Shown: positions 26,801 to 34,817 of the stretch, piece by piece
Layout of the letters: each line of letters begins with the position of its first letter
Position numbering within the stretch: position 1 is the stretch's first letter
DNA from: Limnohabitans sp. 2KL-17
GTDB lineage: Bacteria > Pseudomonadota > Gammaproteobacteria > Burkholderiales > Burkholderiaceae_C
Assembly (NCBI RefSeq): GCF_003063415.1
Contig: NZ_NESK01000030.1
Span: forward strand, 1 to 47,699
Direction of reading: 5' to 3'
DNA: 47,699 nt
The notes under the pieces: model-generated
What the model was told of the DNA's origin: nothing
Database searches by the model: none
What the model saw: the letters and a program-made list of their open reading frames with translations, nothing else
Translations under genes and position numbers: made by a program

Positions 26801-27298
26801 AAAGCAGGCAAAGAACCCGATTTGCTCAGCCCCCTTTCCGTGACGACCGACATCAACTTGCATGCCCCGGCCCTGCTGCCCAACGATTACTGTGGCGATG
26901 TGCACTTGCGCCTGTCGTTTTACAAAAAACTGGCTACCGCCAAAACCAGCGACCAGATCGACGCCCTGCTGGAAGAAATCGTGGACCGCTTTGGAAAACT
27001 GCCACCACAGGCACAAACCCTGGTGGACGTTCACCGCCTGCGCGTGCTGACCCAGTCCTACGGCGTCATCAAGGTCGATGCCGCGCCCGGAGTGATCCAG
27101 ATCACCTTCAAGCCCAACCCGCCCGTGGAACCCATGGCCATCATTGGCCTGATCCAGAAAAATAAACACATCAAGCTGGCTGGCAACGACAAGCTGCGCA
27201 TTGAGCGCGAACTGCCCGACCCCAAGGCCCGGGCGCAGATGGTGCGCGATGTATTGCGAAGTCTCGGACAGCCGAAACTGGAAACAGCACCTGCCTGA
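23804..27298 (+). CDS. mfd: Transcription-repair coupling factor
   Basis: A 1164-residue DNA translocase that removes RNA polymerase stalled at lesions and recruits UvrA. Domain order is as expected: an N-terminal UvrB-like module (about 1-340, with FPDWETLPYDTFSPH), a RNA-polymerase-interacting domain around GDPVVHSQHGIGRYRGL, the RecG-like helicase domain with Walker A GDVGFGKTE (about 640-650) and DEEH box (about 742-745), then TATPIPRTL, CSTIIETGIDVP and QLRGRVGRS, and a C-terminal regulatory domain. The length matches the family. A terminator-like hairpin lies in its leader. serB follows after 31 bases. Confidence 0.97.
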   Translation: MPLPSLNIGKRFTLPRPVGSADAVLLAQLAEREKKTGKVTAIVTADAADAQRLMEELVFFEPGLRCVVFPDWETLPYDTFSPHQDLISERLATLWRIKQRNHAESADVVLVPATTALYRLAPPSFLAGYTFEFKVKQKLDEAQLKAQLTLAGYSHVSQVVSPGEYAVRGGLIDLFPMGSLVPYRVDLFDDEIDSIRTFDPDSQRSLYPVPEVRLLPGREFPMDDAARARFRNRWRELLEGDPTKSRIYKDMGNGVATAGIEYYLPLFFEQTATVFDYLGAGQSDAATVVLHGDLEPAFQRFWQDTRDRYRLLQGDPERPVLPPDALFLSAEQFYGHCNQHAQLALRAGAEDVPDNALAQSLPDLTVVRGAEDPLARLQAHIRGSTSRMLILAESNGRRESLLDFVRSSGLTPPVFDTLQEFLVSDEKVGMATSSLNKGFHWFEHGIDLVTETELFAAGPTTRRRKKQEQVSDVEALIKDLSELNVGDPVVHSQHGIGRYRGLINMDMGEKNSDGTPAAQEFLHLEYAGDATLYVPVSQLQLISRYTGVSADEAPLHKLGSGQWEKAKRRAAEQVRDSAAELLNIYARRAAREGHAFRYSPQDYETFANDFGFEETADQNAAIHAVIQDMISPRPMDRLVCGDVGFGKTEVALRAAFVAVTGGRQVALLAPTTLLAEQHFQTLKDRFAKWPVRIAEVSRFRSGKEVTAALKGIADGTVDIVVGTHKLLSESTHFHNLGLLIIDEEHRFGVRHKEAMKALRAEVDVLTLTATPIPRTLGMALEGLRDLSVIATAPQRRLAIKTFVRNEGTGVIREAVLRELKRGGQVYFLHNEVDTIENRKQKLEEILPEARIAVAHGQMPERELERVMRDFVAQRYNILLCSTIIETGIDVPTANTILISRADKFGLAQLHQLRGRVGRSHHQAYAYLMVPEIQGLTKQAAQRLDAIQQMEELGSGFYLAMHDLEIRGAGEVLGENQSGNMLEVGFQLYNEMLSEAVRCLKAGKEPDLLSPLSVTTDINLHAPALLPNDYCGDVHLRLSFYKKLATAKTSDQIDALLEEIVDRFGKLPPQAQTLVDVHRLRVLTQSYGVIKVDAAPGVIQITFKPNPPVEPMAIIGLIQKNKHIKLAGNDKLRIERELPDPKARAQMVRDVLRSLGQPKLETAPA

Positions 27299-27329
27299 AC
27301 CCCTTCACGATCTTTGATAATCCATACCC

Positions 27330-28046
27330 ATGACCACTGCAACCCCATTTGCCCCAGGCCTAAACCTCAGGGGCATGACCGCCCCCCTTTCGCTGTCCCA
27401 GTTCAAACTGATCGCGTTTGACATGGATTCCACCCTGATCAACATCGAATGTGTGGACGAAATCGCCGATGCGGCGGGCCGCAAGGCCGAAGTCGCCGCC
27501 ATCACCGAAGCCGCCATGCGTGGTGAGATTGCCGATTACAAGGAAAGCCTGCGCCAACGGGTGGCCTTGCTCAAGGGGGTCAGCGTGAACCACATGCAAC
27601 AGGTGCTGACCGAGCGTCTTCGCCTGAACCCCGGTGCGGCCGATCTGGTGAAAACCTGCAAAGCGGCGGGCATGAAAGTGTTGCTGGTGTCGGGTGGGTT
27701 TACTTATTTCACGGACCATGTGCGCGATTTGCTGGGCATTGACTGGACGCGCTCCAACGTGCTCGAAGTGGCGAACGGTCTGCTCACAGGTCGCATGGTG
27801 GGCCAAGCCTGGGGCGACATTTGCGATGGCGAAGAAAAGCGCAAAACCCTCTTGGAAACCTGCCAGCAGATGGGCATCTTACCCAGCCAGGCAATTGCCA
27901 TGGGCGATGGCGCAAACGACTTGCCCATGATGGGCGAAGCGGGCCTGTCGGTGGCCTACCACGCCAAGCCCAAGGTGCGCGAGCAGGCCATGGTGGCCAT
28001 TGACGAGGGTGGTCTCGACCGTTTGCTGGAAGTCGTCAGGCCTTGA
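27330..28046 (+). CDS. serB: Phosphoserine phosphatase
   Basis: A 238-residue haloacid-dehalogenase-family phosphatase performing the last step of serine synthesis. Motif I is DMDST (Asp31 nucleophile, Asp33), motif II lies in LLVSGGFTYF, and motif IV is MGDGANDLPMM. VDEIADAAGRKAEVAAIT matches the SerB cap. No N-terminal ACT domain is present. It probably shares a transcript with mfd. Its last 11 bases overlap, tail to tail, the DUF3820 gene on the other strand. Confidence 0.94.
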   Translation: MTTATPFAPGLNLRGMTAPLSLSQFKLIAFDMDSTLINIECVDEIADAAGRKAEVAAITEAAMRGEIADYKESLRQRVALLKGVSVNHMQQVLTERLRLNPGAADLVKTCKAAGMKVLLVSGGFTYFTDHVRDLLGIDWTRSNVLEVANGLLTGRMVGQAWGDICDGEEKRKTLLETCQQMGILPSQAIAMGDGANDLPMMGEAGLSVAYHAKPKVREQAMVAIDEGGLDRLLEVVRP

Positions 28047-28260
28047 GGCGCCCCTGGCGCAAGGGCTTGAGCAGGTCGCTCAGGCCGTTGTGATCGATCT
28101 CTTGCATCAGCCGCAACAGCTGACCCACCTCACCTTTGGGAAACCCCTCGCGGGCAAACCAGTTCAAGTAGTTGCCGGGCAAGTCGGCGATCAGCATGCC
28201 CTTGTGCTTGCCGTAGGGCATGGGCATGGTGACGAGTTTCACCAGGTCTTCGGGTTTCAT
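28036..28260 (-). CDS. DUF3820 family small protein
   Basis: A 74-residue protein (MKPEDLVKLVTMPMPYGKHKG start) matching the DUF3820 family. PYGKHKGMLIADLPGNYLNWFAREGFP is its conserved core. The function is unknown; the family resembles a small domain found in some exonuclease-like proteins. The ATG at 28260 is preferred over an upstream in-frame ATG at 28443, because the extension overlaps the hydrolase gene and lacks family similarity. TGAGG stands before the start. It lies 10 bases after the upstream hydrolase gene and is presumably co-transcribed. Confidence 0.85.
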   Translation of the reverse strand: MKPEDLVKLVTMPMPYGKHKGMLIADLPGNYLNWFAREGFPKGEVGQLLRLMQEIDHNGLSDLLKPLRQGRLKA

Positions 28261-28270
28261 GCAGCAAACC

Positions 28271-29083
28271 TCATCCTTGGCCAGCCAGCCATCCGCGCAC
28301 GCGGGCCTGAAACGCTTCGGGCTCTGAGACCATGACCCAATGCCCGCAGGGCAGGCCTTCGACGGCGCAGCCTTCACGCATCGACAACTTTTCCAGCCAT
28401 TCGGGTGAATGGAACATGAAGGGCTTTCGCGCGCCATACACATACAGCATGGGCATGGGCAACTGAACCGGGGCGGCTAGCCTAAACCCCCCGGCCGTTC
28501 CGAACCACTGCATGGCATAGGGATAGTTCATGCGGTAGCTGATGCTGGCCGGGTCAGTGGGGCAACGGAGCCACCGAGCCATGGCGCGGGTCATTCGGTT
28601 GCCCAATCCGGGGCTGAAGGAACTGCCAATTTTCCAGGCCATGGCCAGCCAGTACTGGTAGGCGAAGACCGAGAACTTTTCGCGCAAGCCCCAACTGCGC
28701 TGCAAACGGGGCGAATTGTGGTCGCCTACATCTACAGCCACCACCCGGGCCACACGGTCGGGGTGGCGGAAGGCGAATTCATAACCAAACACGCAGCCCC
28801 AATCGTGCAACATCAGCGTCACGGGCTTGCCTGGGCTGATGCGGTTGATCACGCGGCGCAAAAACCGGTTCATATCGTCCAGCGAGATGGCAGACACCGG
28901 GCCTCGGGTGAAACCCGGTAAGGTCAAGCGCGCGCAAACAAGGTCGGCCCTGAGGGCAAGTACCGTATCGTCCCATAAGGCACGGGTATCGGGCCAGCCA
29001 TGCAGCATGAGGACGACATGATCCCCCTGTCCTTGCAACAATACTTCGGTGCCATCGACATCCAAGGACAGTTCTGTGGTCAT
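28271..29083 (-). CDS. Alpha/beta hydrolase with Asp nucleophile, epoxide-hydrolase-like
   Basis: A 270-residue hydrolase. HGWPDT (28-33) is the oxyanion motif of epoxide hydrolases and haloalkane dehalogenases. The nucleophile position is Asp94 in MLHDWGCVFGYEFA rather than Ser, again as in those families. The catalytic His is in LPCGHWVM near the C-terminus. Family knowledge predicts attack on an epoxide or alkyl halide through an ester intermediate; which substrate cannot be told. The gene is first in a short minus-strand unit with the DUF3820 gene. Confidence 0.82.
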   Translation of the reverse strand: MTTELSLDVDGTEVLLQGQGDHVVLMLHGWPDTRALWDDTVLALRADLVCARLTLPGFTRGPVSAISLDDMNRFLRRVINRISPGKPVTLMLHDWGCVFGYEFAFRHPDRVARVVAVDVGDHNSPRLQRSWGLREKFSVFAYQYWLAMAWKIGSSFSPGLGNRMTRAMARWLRCPTDPASISYRMNYPYAMQWFGTAGGFRLAAPVQLPMPMLYVYGARKPFMFHSPEWLEKLSMREGCAVEGLPCGHWVMVSEPEAFQARVRGWLAGQG

Positions 29084-29171
29084 GGTTTTTTTGAATGAGC
29101 AAGCCTGATGAGGAATAGCGTCGAAGATTTAAATGCATTGCTTGCAGGCAAGCTCATACAAAGTCGATGGA

Positions 29172-30368
29172 TCACAGCGCCTTGGCCAGGCGCGACACGC
29201 CTTCGAGTATTTTTTCTTCGCCCACTGTGGCAAAACTCAGACGGAAAGTGGCGTGATCAGGGTGGGCACAAAAGAAGGGTGCACCTGGGACAAAGGCCAC
29301 GCCCTGCTCGATGGCGCGTTTGGCATACACGTTGCCATCGGCCACTTGACCGCCAGCCCCCGTCAGGCGTGCCCAGACAAACAAACCCCCTTGAGGCTGA
29401 ACAAAAGCGACCGCATCACCCAACTGCTGGCGCAGGGCATTGCCCATGGTTTGGGCGCGTTGGGCATAGACCGCACGGACTTTATCGAGCGTGCCGGGCA
29501 TGCGTCCCGACTTGAGGTAATGCGCCGCTGTGGCTTGGGCAAAGGTGCTGGTGTGCGCATCGCTGAACTGTTTGCACATGGTGGCGCGCGCCAGCAATTC
29601 GGCGGGTGCAACCATCCAGCCCACACGCAGACCGGGCGACAGCACTTTGGACAATGAGCCGCAATGCACCAGCCACTCGCGGCTGCCGGGCACGGACGCG
29701 CTCATGGCCAGCAGGCTGGGCGGTGGGGCTTCGCCAAAATACAAATCACCATAGGGGTCGTCTTCGACGATCAAGGTCTGGTGCTTGACCGCCATTTCAA
29801 GCACTTGGCGGCGGCGCTCTGCACTCATCAAGGCCCCGCTGGGGTTACCAAAGGTCGGGATCAAGTAGACAAACTTGGGTTTGTGCTCGGCGATCAGCTT
29901 GTCGAGTTCGTCGGTCATGACACCGTGTTCATCCACCGGCGCACTGATGAGTTCGGCCCCATAAAGACGAAAGCACTGGATGGTGGCCAAAAAGGTGGGG
30001 CCTTCCACGATCACCTTGTCGCCGGGGCTGATCATGGTTTTGCCAATCAGGTCCAGCGCCTGCTGGCTGCCCGTGGTCACGATCAGTTGATCTGCTGCCA
30101 CGTCTTTGGCGCCCTTTTGTCCCATGAATTCAGCCAGCTGTTCTCGCAGCGGGCCATAACCTTCGGTGGCGCCATATTGCAAGGCGGCACCGGGGTCTTG
30201 CGTCAGGGCTGCGTTGCTGGCCTCACGGATACCTTCCACGTCAAACAGGGCGCTGTCAGGAAAGCCGCCGGCAAAGCTGATGATGCCCGGCTTGCCCAGC
30301 AGCTTGAACAGCTCCCGGATGGCAGAGGTTTCGACGTTGTTCAGGCGGTCTGCAAACTGCAATGGCAT
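29172..30368 (-). CDS. PLP-dependent aminotransferase, class I/II
   Basis: A 398-residue fold-type I aminotransferase. Visible are ISFAGGFPDSALFD near the N-terminus, QYGATEGYGPLREQLA, the cofactor contacts TTGSQQALDL, NPSGALMS and VEDDPYGDLYF, the PLP lysine Lys241 in HCGSLSKVLSPGLRVGWM, and a C-terminal Arg in FRLSFAT. It belongs with the multi-substrate 2-aminoadipate/aromatic/branched-chain group, so the amino acid specificity is open. The start at 30368 has GGGGAAGA upstream; a longer frame starting at 30458 would cover nth. It is divergent from nth. Confidence 0.88.
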   Translation of the reverse strand: MPLQFADRLNNVETSAIRELFKLLGKPGIISFAGGFPDSALFDVEGIREASNAALTQDPGAALQYGATEGYGPLREQLAEFMGQKGAKDVAADQLIVTTGSQQALDLIGKTMISPGDKVIVEGPTFLATIQCFRLYGAELISAPVDEHGVMTDELDKLIAEHKPKFVYLIPTFGNPSGALMSAERRRQVLEMAVKHQTLIVEDDPYGDLYFGEAPPPSLLAMSASVPGSREWLVHCGSLSKVLSPGLRVGWMVAPAELLARATMCKQFSDAHTSTFAQATAAHYLKSGRMPGTLDKVRAVYAQRAQTMGNALRQQLGDAVAFVQPQGGLFVWARLTGAGGQVADGNVYAKRAIEQGVAFVPGAPFFCAHPDHATFRLSFATVGEEKILEGVSRLAKAL

Positions 30369-30421
30369 GGTGTATCTTCCCCAAGTTGACTTGGCCCTTA
30401 TTTTGCCTACATCCGGACACC

Positions 30422-31054
30422 ATGAAGCCCGCACAGATTGAATCTTTTTTTGCCACACTGCAAGCCGCCAACCCCATGCCCGTGACCGAACTGGCGTACA
30501 CCAGCGTGTTCGAGCTGCTGACCGCCGTGTTGCTGTCGGCCCAGGCCACCGATGTTGGGGTGAACAAAGCCACTCGCAAACTGTTTCCTGTCGCAGGTAC
30601 GCCGCAAAAAATTCTCGACCTGGGCCTGGAGGGTCTGGAGAGTTACATCAAGACCATTGGCCTGTTTCACAGCAAAGCCAAACACCTGATGGAAACCTGC
30701 AGGATTTTGGTGACGCAACACGGTGGGCAGGTGCCACGCACGCGCGAAGCCCTCGAAGCCCTGCCAGGTGTGGGGCGCAAAACGGCCAATGTGGTCCTCA
30801 ACTCGGCCTTTGGCGAACCCACCATGGCAGTGGACACGCATATTTTTCGGCTGGGCAACCGAACAGGCCTGGCCCCAGGCAAAACGCCTCTCGAAGTCGA
30901 ACAAAAGCTGCTCAAGTGCATTCCAGCCCACTACTTGGTAGACGCCCACCACTGGTTGATCTTGCACGGCCGCTACGTGTGCCAGGCCCGTAAGCCGCAG
31001 TGCGGTCAGTGTGCCGTGGCAGCATTTTGCGATTTCAAGCCCAAAACACCCTGA
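30422..31054 (+). CDS. nth: Endonuclease III
   Basis: A 210-residue DNA glycosylase/AP lyase that removes oxidised pyrimidines. The helix-hairpin-helix LPGVGRKTANVV contains catalytic Lys120, and Asp138 is in AVDTHIFR, both at the same numbers as in E. coli Nth. The [4Fe-4S] cluster ligands Cys187, Cys194, Cys197 and Cys203 have the classical C-X6-C-X2-C-X5-C spacing. The start at 30422 is chosen because MKPAQIESFF fits family N-termini. Confidence 0.96.
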   Translation: MKPAQIESFFATLQAANPMPVTELAYTSVFELLTAVLLSAQATDVGVNKATRKLFPVAGTPQKILDLGLEGLESYIKTIGLFHSKAKHLMETCRILVTQHGGQVPRTREALEALPGVGRKTANVVLNSAFGEPTMAVDTHIFRLGNRTGLAPGKTPLEVEQKLLKCIPAHYLVDAHHWLILHGRYVCQARKPQCGQCAVAAFCDFKPKTP

Positions 31055-31222
31055 ACATCGGGCAAAACTGACTTCTTTGAGGTACAAATCCCGTATGGGC
31101 CGAGATGGTCAGGGCGGGTAAAATTTGCAGCCTTGCTGAGCCCCCAGTTCCATCCAGATGGGCTGCACTGCCCTTCCGCCATGAGCATTCCTGCTCTTCT
31201 AATTGAACCCGAACCCAACCGT

Positions 31223-32002
31223 ATGACGCGTCCCCTTCCGCGTACCCCCCTAAACAGCTCCAAACTCGTGCGTTTTTTGACCGAAAACGACATGAGCGAT
31301 GCTGTCCGGAATGCTTACGACGTGGGGCAAAAATTGGGGGATTGGCTCAACTTTCGGCAAGCCATTGCCTTGCATGGCGTGCTCAACCCGGAACTGCAGC
31401 CACAACCATCACCCGCCAACACGCGCCGTGCCGCTTTGATGACGGCCGAGGCCCTGAGCCGTCATGTGAAAAAAATTCGGTCCCAGCTTGAGCAGTCCAT
31501 TGTGGAAGGTGCTCCCCCTGGGTCTGGACTTGCGCGCATCGACATGCCGCCCGCAGAACTGGACGAACCCATTGACCCCAAAACGGCCTTCACGCCCTAC
31601 CGGCGCTTTTATGCCGCCCAGCAACGGCAAATGGAAGCCACCCTCCAAAATTTACGCGCTCAGGTTCGCACACAGTTGAGCAAAAGTTCAAGCGCTTTGC
31701 AGCAACTGGCTGCGCTCGATGCGGCTTTTGAAAACATTCTCAGCGAGCGGGAAGCCGTTTTGCTGGCCAACGTGGCCAAACTGCATGAAAAGCGCTTTGT
31801 GCAAGCTGTGAAGCGCCACACCAAAAAACAAGCCGATGCCATGGCTGCAGATGAGATCGCCATGGACTTGCGCCAAAGCGCCTGGCTCATGCCCATGCGC
31901 CAAGCCTTGCGCACGGCCTTGCTGGCCGAACTGGACACTCGCATGCAGCCCACACTCGGCTTGCTTGAGGCATTTAACTTAGAACACGCACAACAACAAT
32001 GA
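31223..32002 (+). CDS. DUF3348 family protein, first gene of a motor-like cluster
   Basis: A 259-residue soluble, largely helical protein of unknown function, recognised as DUF3348 from PRTPLNSSKLVRFLTEND and the DWLNFRQAIALHGVL segment. No membrane helix or signal peptide is seen, so it should be cytoplasmic. The start is uncertain: the ATG at 31223 best matches the family; earlier in-frame ATGs at 31181 and 31133 would add up to 30 residues of no evident similarity. A TAAAAT -10-like hexamer sits at 31119-31124. Its stop overlaps the DUF802 start (ATGA), so the two are translated together. The DUF3348-DUF802-OmpA-DUF2894 order recurs, to my knowledge, in other Burkholderiales, which suggests one complex. 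Confidence 0.8.
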   Translation: MTRPLPRTPLNSSKLVRFLTENDMSDAVRNAYDVGQKLGDWLNFRQAIALHGVLNPELQPQPSPANTRRAALMTAEALSRHVKKIRSQLEQSIVEGAPPGSGLARIDMPPAELDEPIDPKTAFTPYRRFYAAQQRQMEATLQNLRAQVRTQLSKSSSALQQLAALDAAFENILSEREAVLLANVAKLHEKRFVQAVKRHTKKQADAMAADEIAMDLRQSAWLMPMRQALRTALLAELDTRMQPTLGLLEAFNLEHAQQQ

Positions 32003-34158
32003 AACGATATTCCTTTCAGATCAGCTTCGGACTTGGCGTTGTGGCGCTCATCTGGGTCGCTGCCACGGTGGCGCGCAGCCACCTTCTGGTCTTGGTGATG
32101 ACCGCACTCATCGGCGCTGTCTATGTCTTTGGGGCGATGGAATTGCGCCAATACTGGTCTTCAACCGATGCCTTCAGAAAAGGGCTGGCCAACATACCCC
32201 CGGATCTCCAAAGCCTGAGCGAATGGCTGATCACCCTGCCCTACGAGCTGCAAAACCCCATTCGGCAACGCGTTGAAGGGGAACGCATGGGCCTGCCTGG
32301 CCCTGCCCTCACGCCCTATTTGGTCGGAATGTTGGTCATGTTGGGCATGTTGGGTACTTTTTTGGGCATGGTCGTCACGCTCAACGGTGCGGTGTTTGCG
32401 CTGGAGGGCTCCAGCAGTGTGGCCGGCATCCGAGCCGCATTTTCAGAACCCATCAAAGGCTTGGGCCTGGCGTTTGGCACCTCTGTGGCGGGTGTCGCCA
32501 CTTCTGCCATGCTGGGCCTCATGAGCAGTCTGGCCCGTCGCGAGCGCGTACAAGCGTCCCAAGTGCTGGACATGCTCTTGACCACCAGCTTGCGTGGTTT
32601 TTCCCTCTCGCACCAACGGCAAGAAACCTTCAAGGCACTGCAGCAACAATCCCAAGCCCTGCCCCAAATGGTGCAGCATTTGCAAAGCATGATGGCGCAA
32701 CTCGAGCGCAGCAGCCAGCAACTCAACGAACGCCTGCTGGACAACCAGAAAAGCTTTCAAAAGGATGTTCACTCGGCCTACACCACGCTGGCCCAATCGG
32801 TGGACCAGTCACTGCGCAGCAGTCTGGGCCAAAGCATGCAAATGGCAAGCGACGGCATTCGTCCCATGGTGCAGGCCACCATGACCCAATTGGCCGAGCA
32901 AGCGCACACCATGAACGAGCGCCTGCTGCACAACACACAACAACAAATGGGCGAGTTGAATGCGCAAATCAGCACCACTACCGCCCATATAGCCCAAACC
33001 TACACCGCCGCCATTGCCCGTCACGAAGAAGCCAGCACGGGCATGGCCAACCGCATGGGCCAGACACTGGACGACTTCAGCCAAACTTTTGAGCAACGCA
33101 GCCAAGCCCTGGTCAATTCGGTGAATACCGCTTACGCCCTGCAACAAAGCCAACAAGTTGACGCAGACCAGCAGCGCTTGGACACCTGGATAGCCTCACT
33201 TCAAAGCATGGCCGCATCACTGTCCGACCAGTGGTATGCATCAGGTTCGCAAACCATCGCACAACAGCAAGCCATTTGCGACACGCTGACCCACACTGCA
33301 CAAGAAATCACCAGCTTCACACAAAACCAGGCCACCCTCACCTTGGCGGAAATCACCCGCCTGATGGCCACCTCGGATGAATTGGTGCGTGCCCGCATCG
33401 CATCAGAAGCCGAATGGGCAGCGCAACACAGCGAGCGAGCGCAGGAATTGGCCATGGTGTTGCGGACCGAACTGTCGGCGCTGCGAGACACAGAAGATAA
33501 ACGTGGCCAAGCCGCTGTGGCACGTCTGGCCGAATTGCAAACTGTCGTGACCGAACACCTCACCCGATTGGGCACAGCATTGGAAGACCCGATCACGCGC
33601 TTGATTGAAACCGCCTCGGAAGCCCCCAAAGCGGCAGCCGAAGTCATCGGCCAATTGCGCCAGGAAATCTCAGTCAGCGTGGCGCGTGACAACGCTTTGC
33701 TTGAAGAACGCACACGCATCTTGGGCACGCTGAGCACGCTGCTGGATGCCATCAACCATGCATCCACCGAGCAGCGTGGCGTGATCGACAGCCTCGTTGT
33801 TTCTAGCCAAGCCTCGCTGGCCAATGCCAGTGGGCAGTTCCATGAGCATGTGGCCCATGAAACAGGCAAGCTGGGCGATATTGCCGCCCAAGTCACCGCC
33901 AGCGCCGTGGACGTGGCCAGTCTGGGAGAGACTTTTGGTTTTGCGGTGCGGTCTTTCACCGCCAGCAACGACAAACTGATGGCCAACCTAGAACGCATTG
34001 AGCAAGCCATCGACAAATCGATGACGCGCAGCGACGAACAACTGGCTTACTACGTTGCACAGGCGCGTGAAATTGTCGACTTGAGCATCGGCAGCCAGAA
34101 AGACGTGCTGGAAGCGCTGCAACACCGCGCCGACACAGCAACCGAAGGTGCTGTTTGA
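31999..34158 (+). CDS. DUF802 membrane protein, MotA/TolQ/ZorA-like with long helical tail
   Basis: A 719-residue inner-membrane protein. Predicted helices lie at about 8-25, 28-47, 104-127 and 152-178. The last two, GMLGTFLGMVVTLNGAVFAL and GLAFGTSVAGVATSAMLGL, match the core helices of MotA/TolQ/ExbB proton-channel proteins. From about 200 to 719 the protein is almost entirely helical, Gln/Ala/Ser/Thr-rich and coiled-coil-like, with many LAQ/TLTHTAQE-type heptads. This resembles ZorA of the Zorya system, whose channel domain also carries a long cytoplasmic tail. The neighbour downstream is a MotB/OmpA-like protein, so together they should form an ion-driven stator-type complex; that is inference. 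Overlaps: ATGA with DUF3348 and TGATG with the OmpA gene. Confidence 0.85.
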   Translation: MKRYSFQISFGLGVVALIWVAATVARSHLLVLVMTALIGAVYVFGAMELRQYWSSTDAFRKGLANIPPDLQSLSEWLITLPYELQNPIRQRVEGERMGLPGPALTPYLVGMLVMLGMLGTFLGMVVTLNGAVFALEGSSSVAGIRAAFSEPIKGLGLAFGTSVAGVATSAMLGLMSSLARRERVQASQVLDMLLTTSLRGFSLSHQRQETFKALQQQSQALPQMVQHLQSMMAQLERSSQQLNERLLDNQKSFQKDVHSAYTTLAQSVDQSLRSSLGQSMQMASDGIRPMVQATMTQLAEQAHTMNERLLHNTQQQMGELNAQISTTTAHIAQTYTAAIARHEEASTGMANRMGQTLDDFSQTFEQRSQALVNSVNTAYALQQSQQVDADQQRLDTWIASLQSMAASLSDQWYASGSQTIAQQQAICDTLTHTAQEITSFTQNQATLTLAEITRLMATSDELVRARIASEAEWAAQHSERAQELAMVLRTELSALRDTEDKRGQAAVARLAELQTVVTEHLTRLGTALEDPITRLIETASEAPKAAAEVIGQLRQEISVSVARDNALLEERTRILGTLSTLLDAINHASTEQRGVIDSLVVSSQASLANASGQFHEHVAHETGKLGDIAAQVTASAVDVASLGETFGFAVRSFTASNDKLMANLERIEQAIDKSMTRSDEQLAYYVAQAREIVDLSIGSQKDVLEALQHRADTATEGAV

Positions 34159-34817
34159 TGCTCGAGCACGATCAAGACCTGGAGTCCACCTCGCCTGCCT
34201 GGATCTCGTTTGCCGACTTGATGACCGGTCTGCTCGGGGCGTTTGTGCTGCTGCTGGTGGGCGTCATGGCGGCTCAACTGGACATGGCCTCGAAACTCGA
34301 AGACGAAGTGCAAAAACGCCAGGTCGAAGAACAGCGCCGAATCTCCCTTGAAAATGCGTTGGCCATTCCGCTGGCCAGTGGGCGCATCACCCTGAACAAC
34401 GGCCGAATCGGTATCAGCGGCAAATTGTTGTTTGAGCTGAACTCCGACAAACTGGAACCCGAAGGTCGCCAGTTGCTCAAAAGCCTGGTAGTCCCTTTGC
34501 GCAGCTACCTGCAGTCACGCGAAGAGATGCTGATGGTGAGTGGGTTCACGGATGACAGAGCCGTAGGAAGACGCAATCGCCAGTTTGAAGACAACTGGGA
34601 ACTCTCGGCCCAACGTGCCCTCACGGTCACGCGCACCTTGATTGAAGAAGGCATGCCTTCGGCCATGCTTTTTGCTGCGGCCTTTGGCCAGGAGCAAGCG
34701 CTTGTGGCCAACACCGACGACAAAGCCCGGGCACAAAACCGGCGCGTTGAAATCGCGCCGGTGCCCAAAGCTGGCAGCGGCAGCCCTGGGCGCAAAACGA
34801 ACACACAGCCTGGATGA
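34158..34817 (+). CDS. MotB/ZorB-like OmpA-family protein
   Basis: A 219-residue protein with one N-terminal membrane helix (about 15-40, SPAWISFADLMTGLLGAFVLLLVG). Asp20 stands near the start of the helix at the position of the proton-carrying Asp of MotB and ZorB. A short coiled coil follows (about 44-66). The C-terminal OmpA-like peptidoglycan-binding domain (about 85-202) shows FELNSDKLEPEGRQLL, VSGFTDD, NWELSAQRALTVTRTL and RAQNRRVEI. It should anchor the DUF802 channel to the cell wall. The ATG at 34158 overlaps the upstream stop; a TTG one codon earlier is less likely. The stop overlaps the DUF2894 gene (ATGA). Confidence 0.88.
   Translation: MLEHDQDLESTSPAWISFADLMTGLLGAFVLLLVGVMAAQLDMASKLEDEVQKRQVEEQRRISLENALAIPLASGRITLNNGRIGISGKLLFELNSDKLEPEGRQLLKSLVVPLRSYLQSREEMLMVSGFTDDRAVGRRNRQFEDNWELSAQRALTVTRTLIEEGMPSAMLFAAAFGQEQALVANTDDKARAQNRRVEIAPVPKAGSGSPGRKTNTQPG

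Noticed and set aside
31133..31222. An upstream extension of the DUF3348 protein
   Set aside because: The extra 30 residues are Pro-rich without family similarity, and the -10-like hexamer at 31119-31124 would leave almost no leader.
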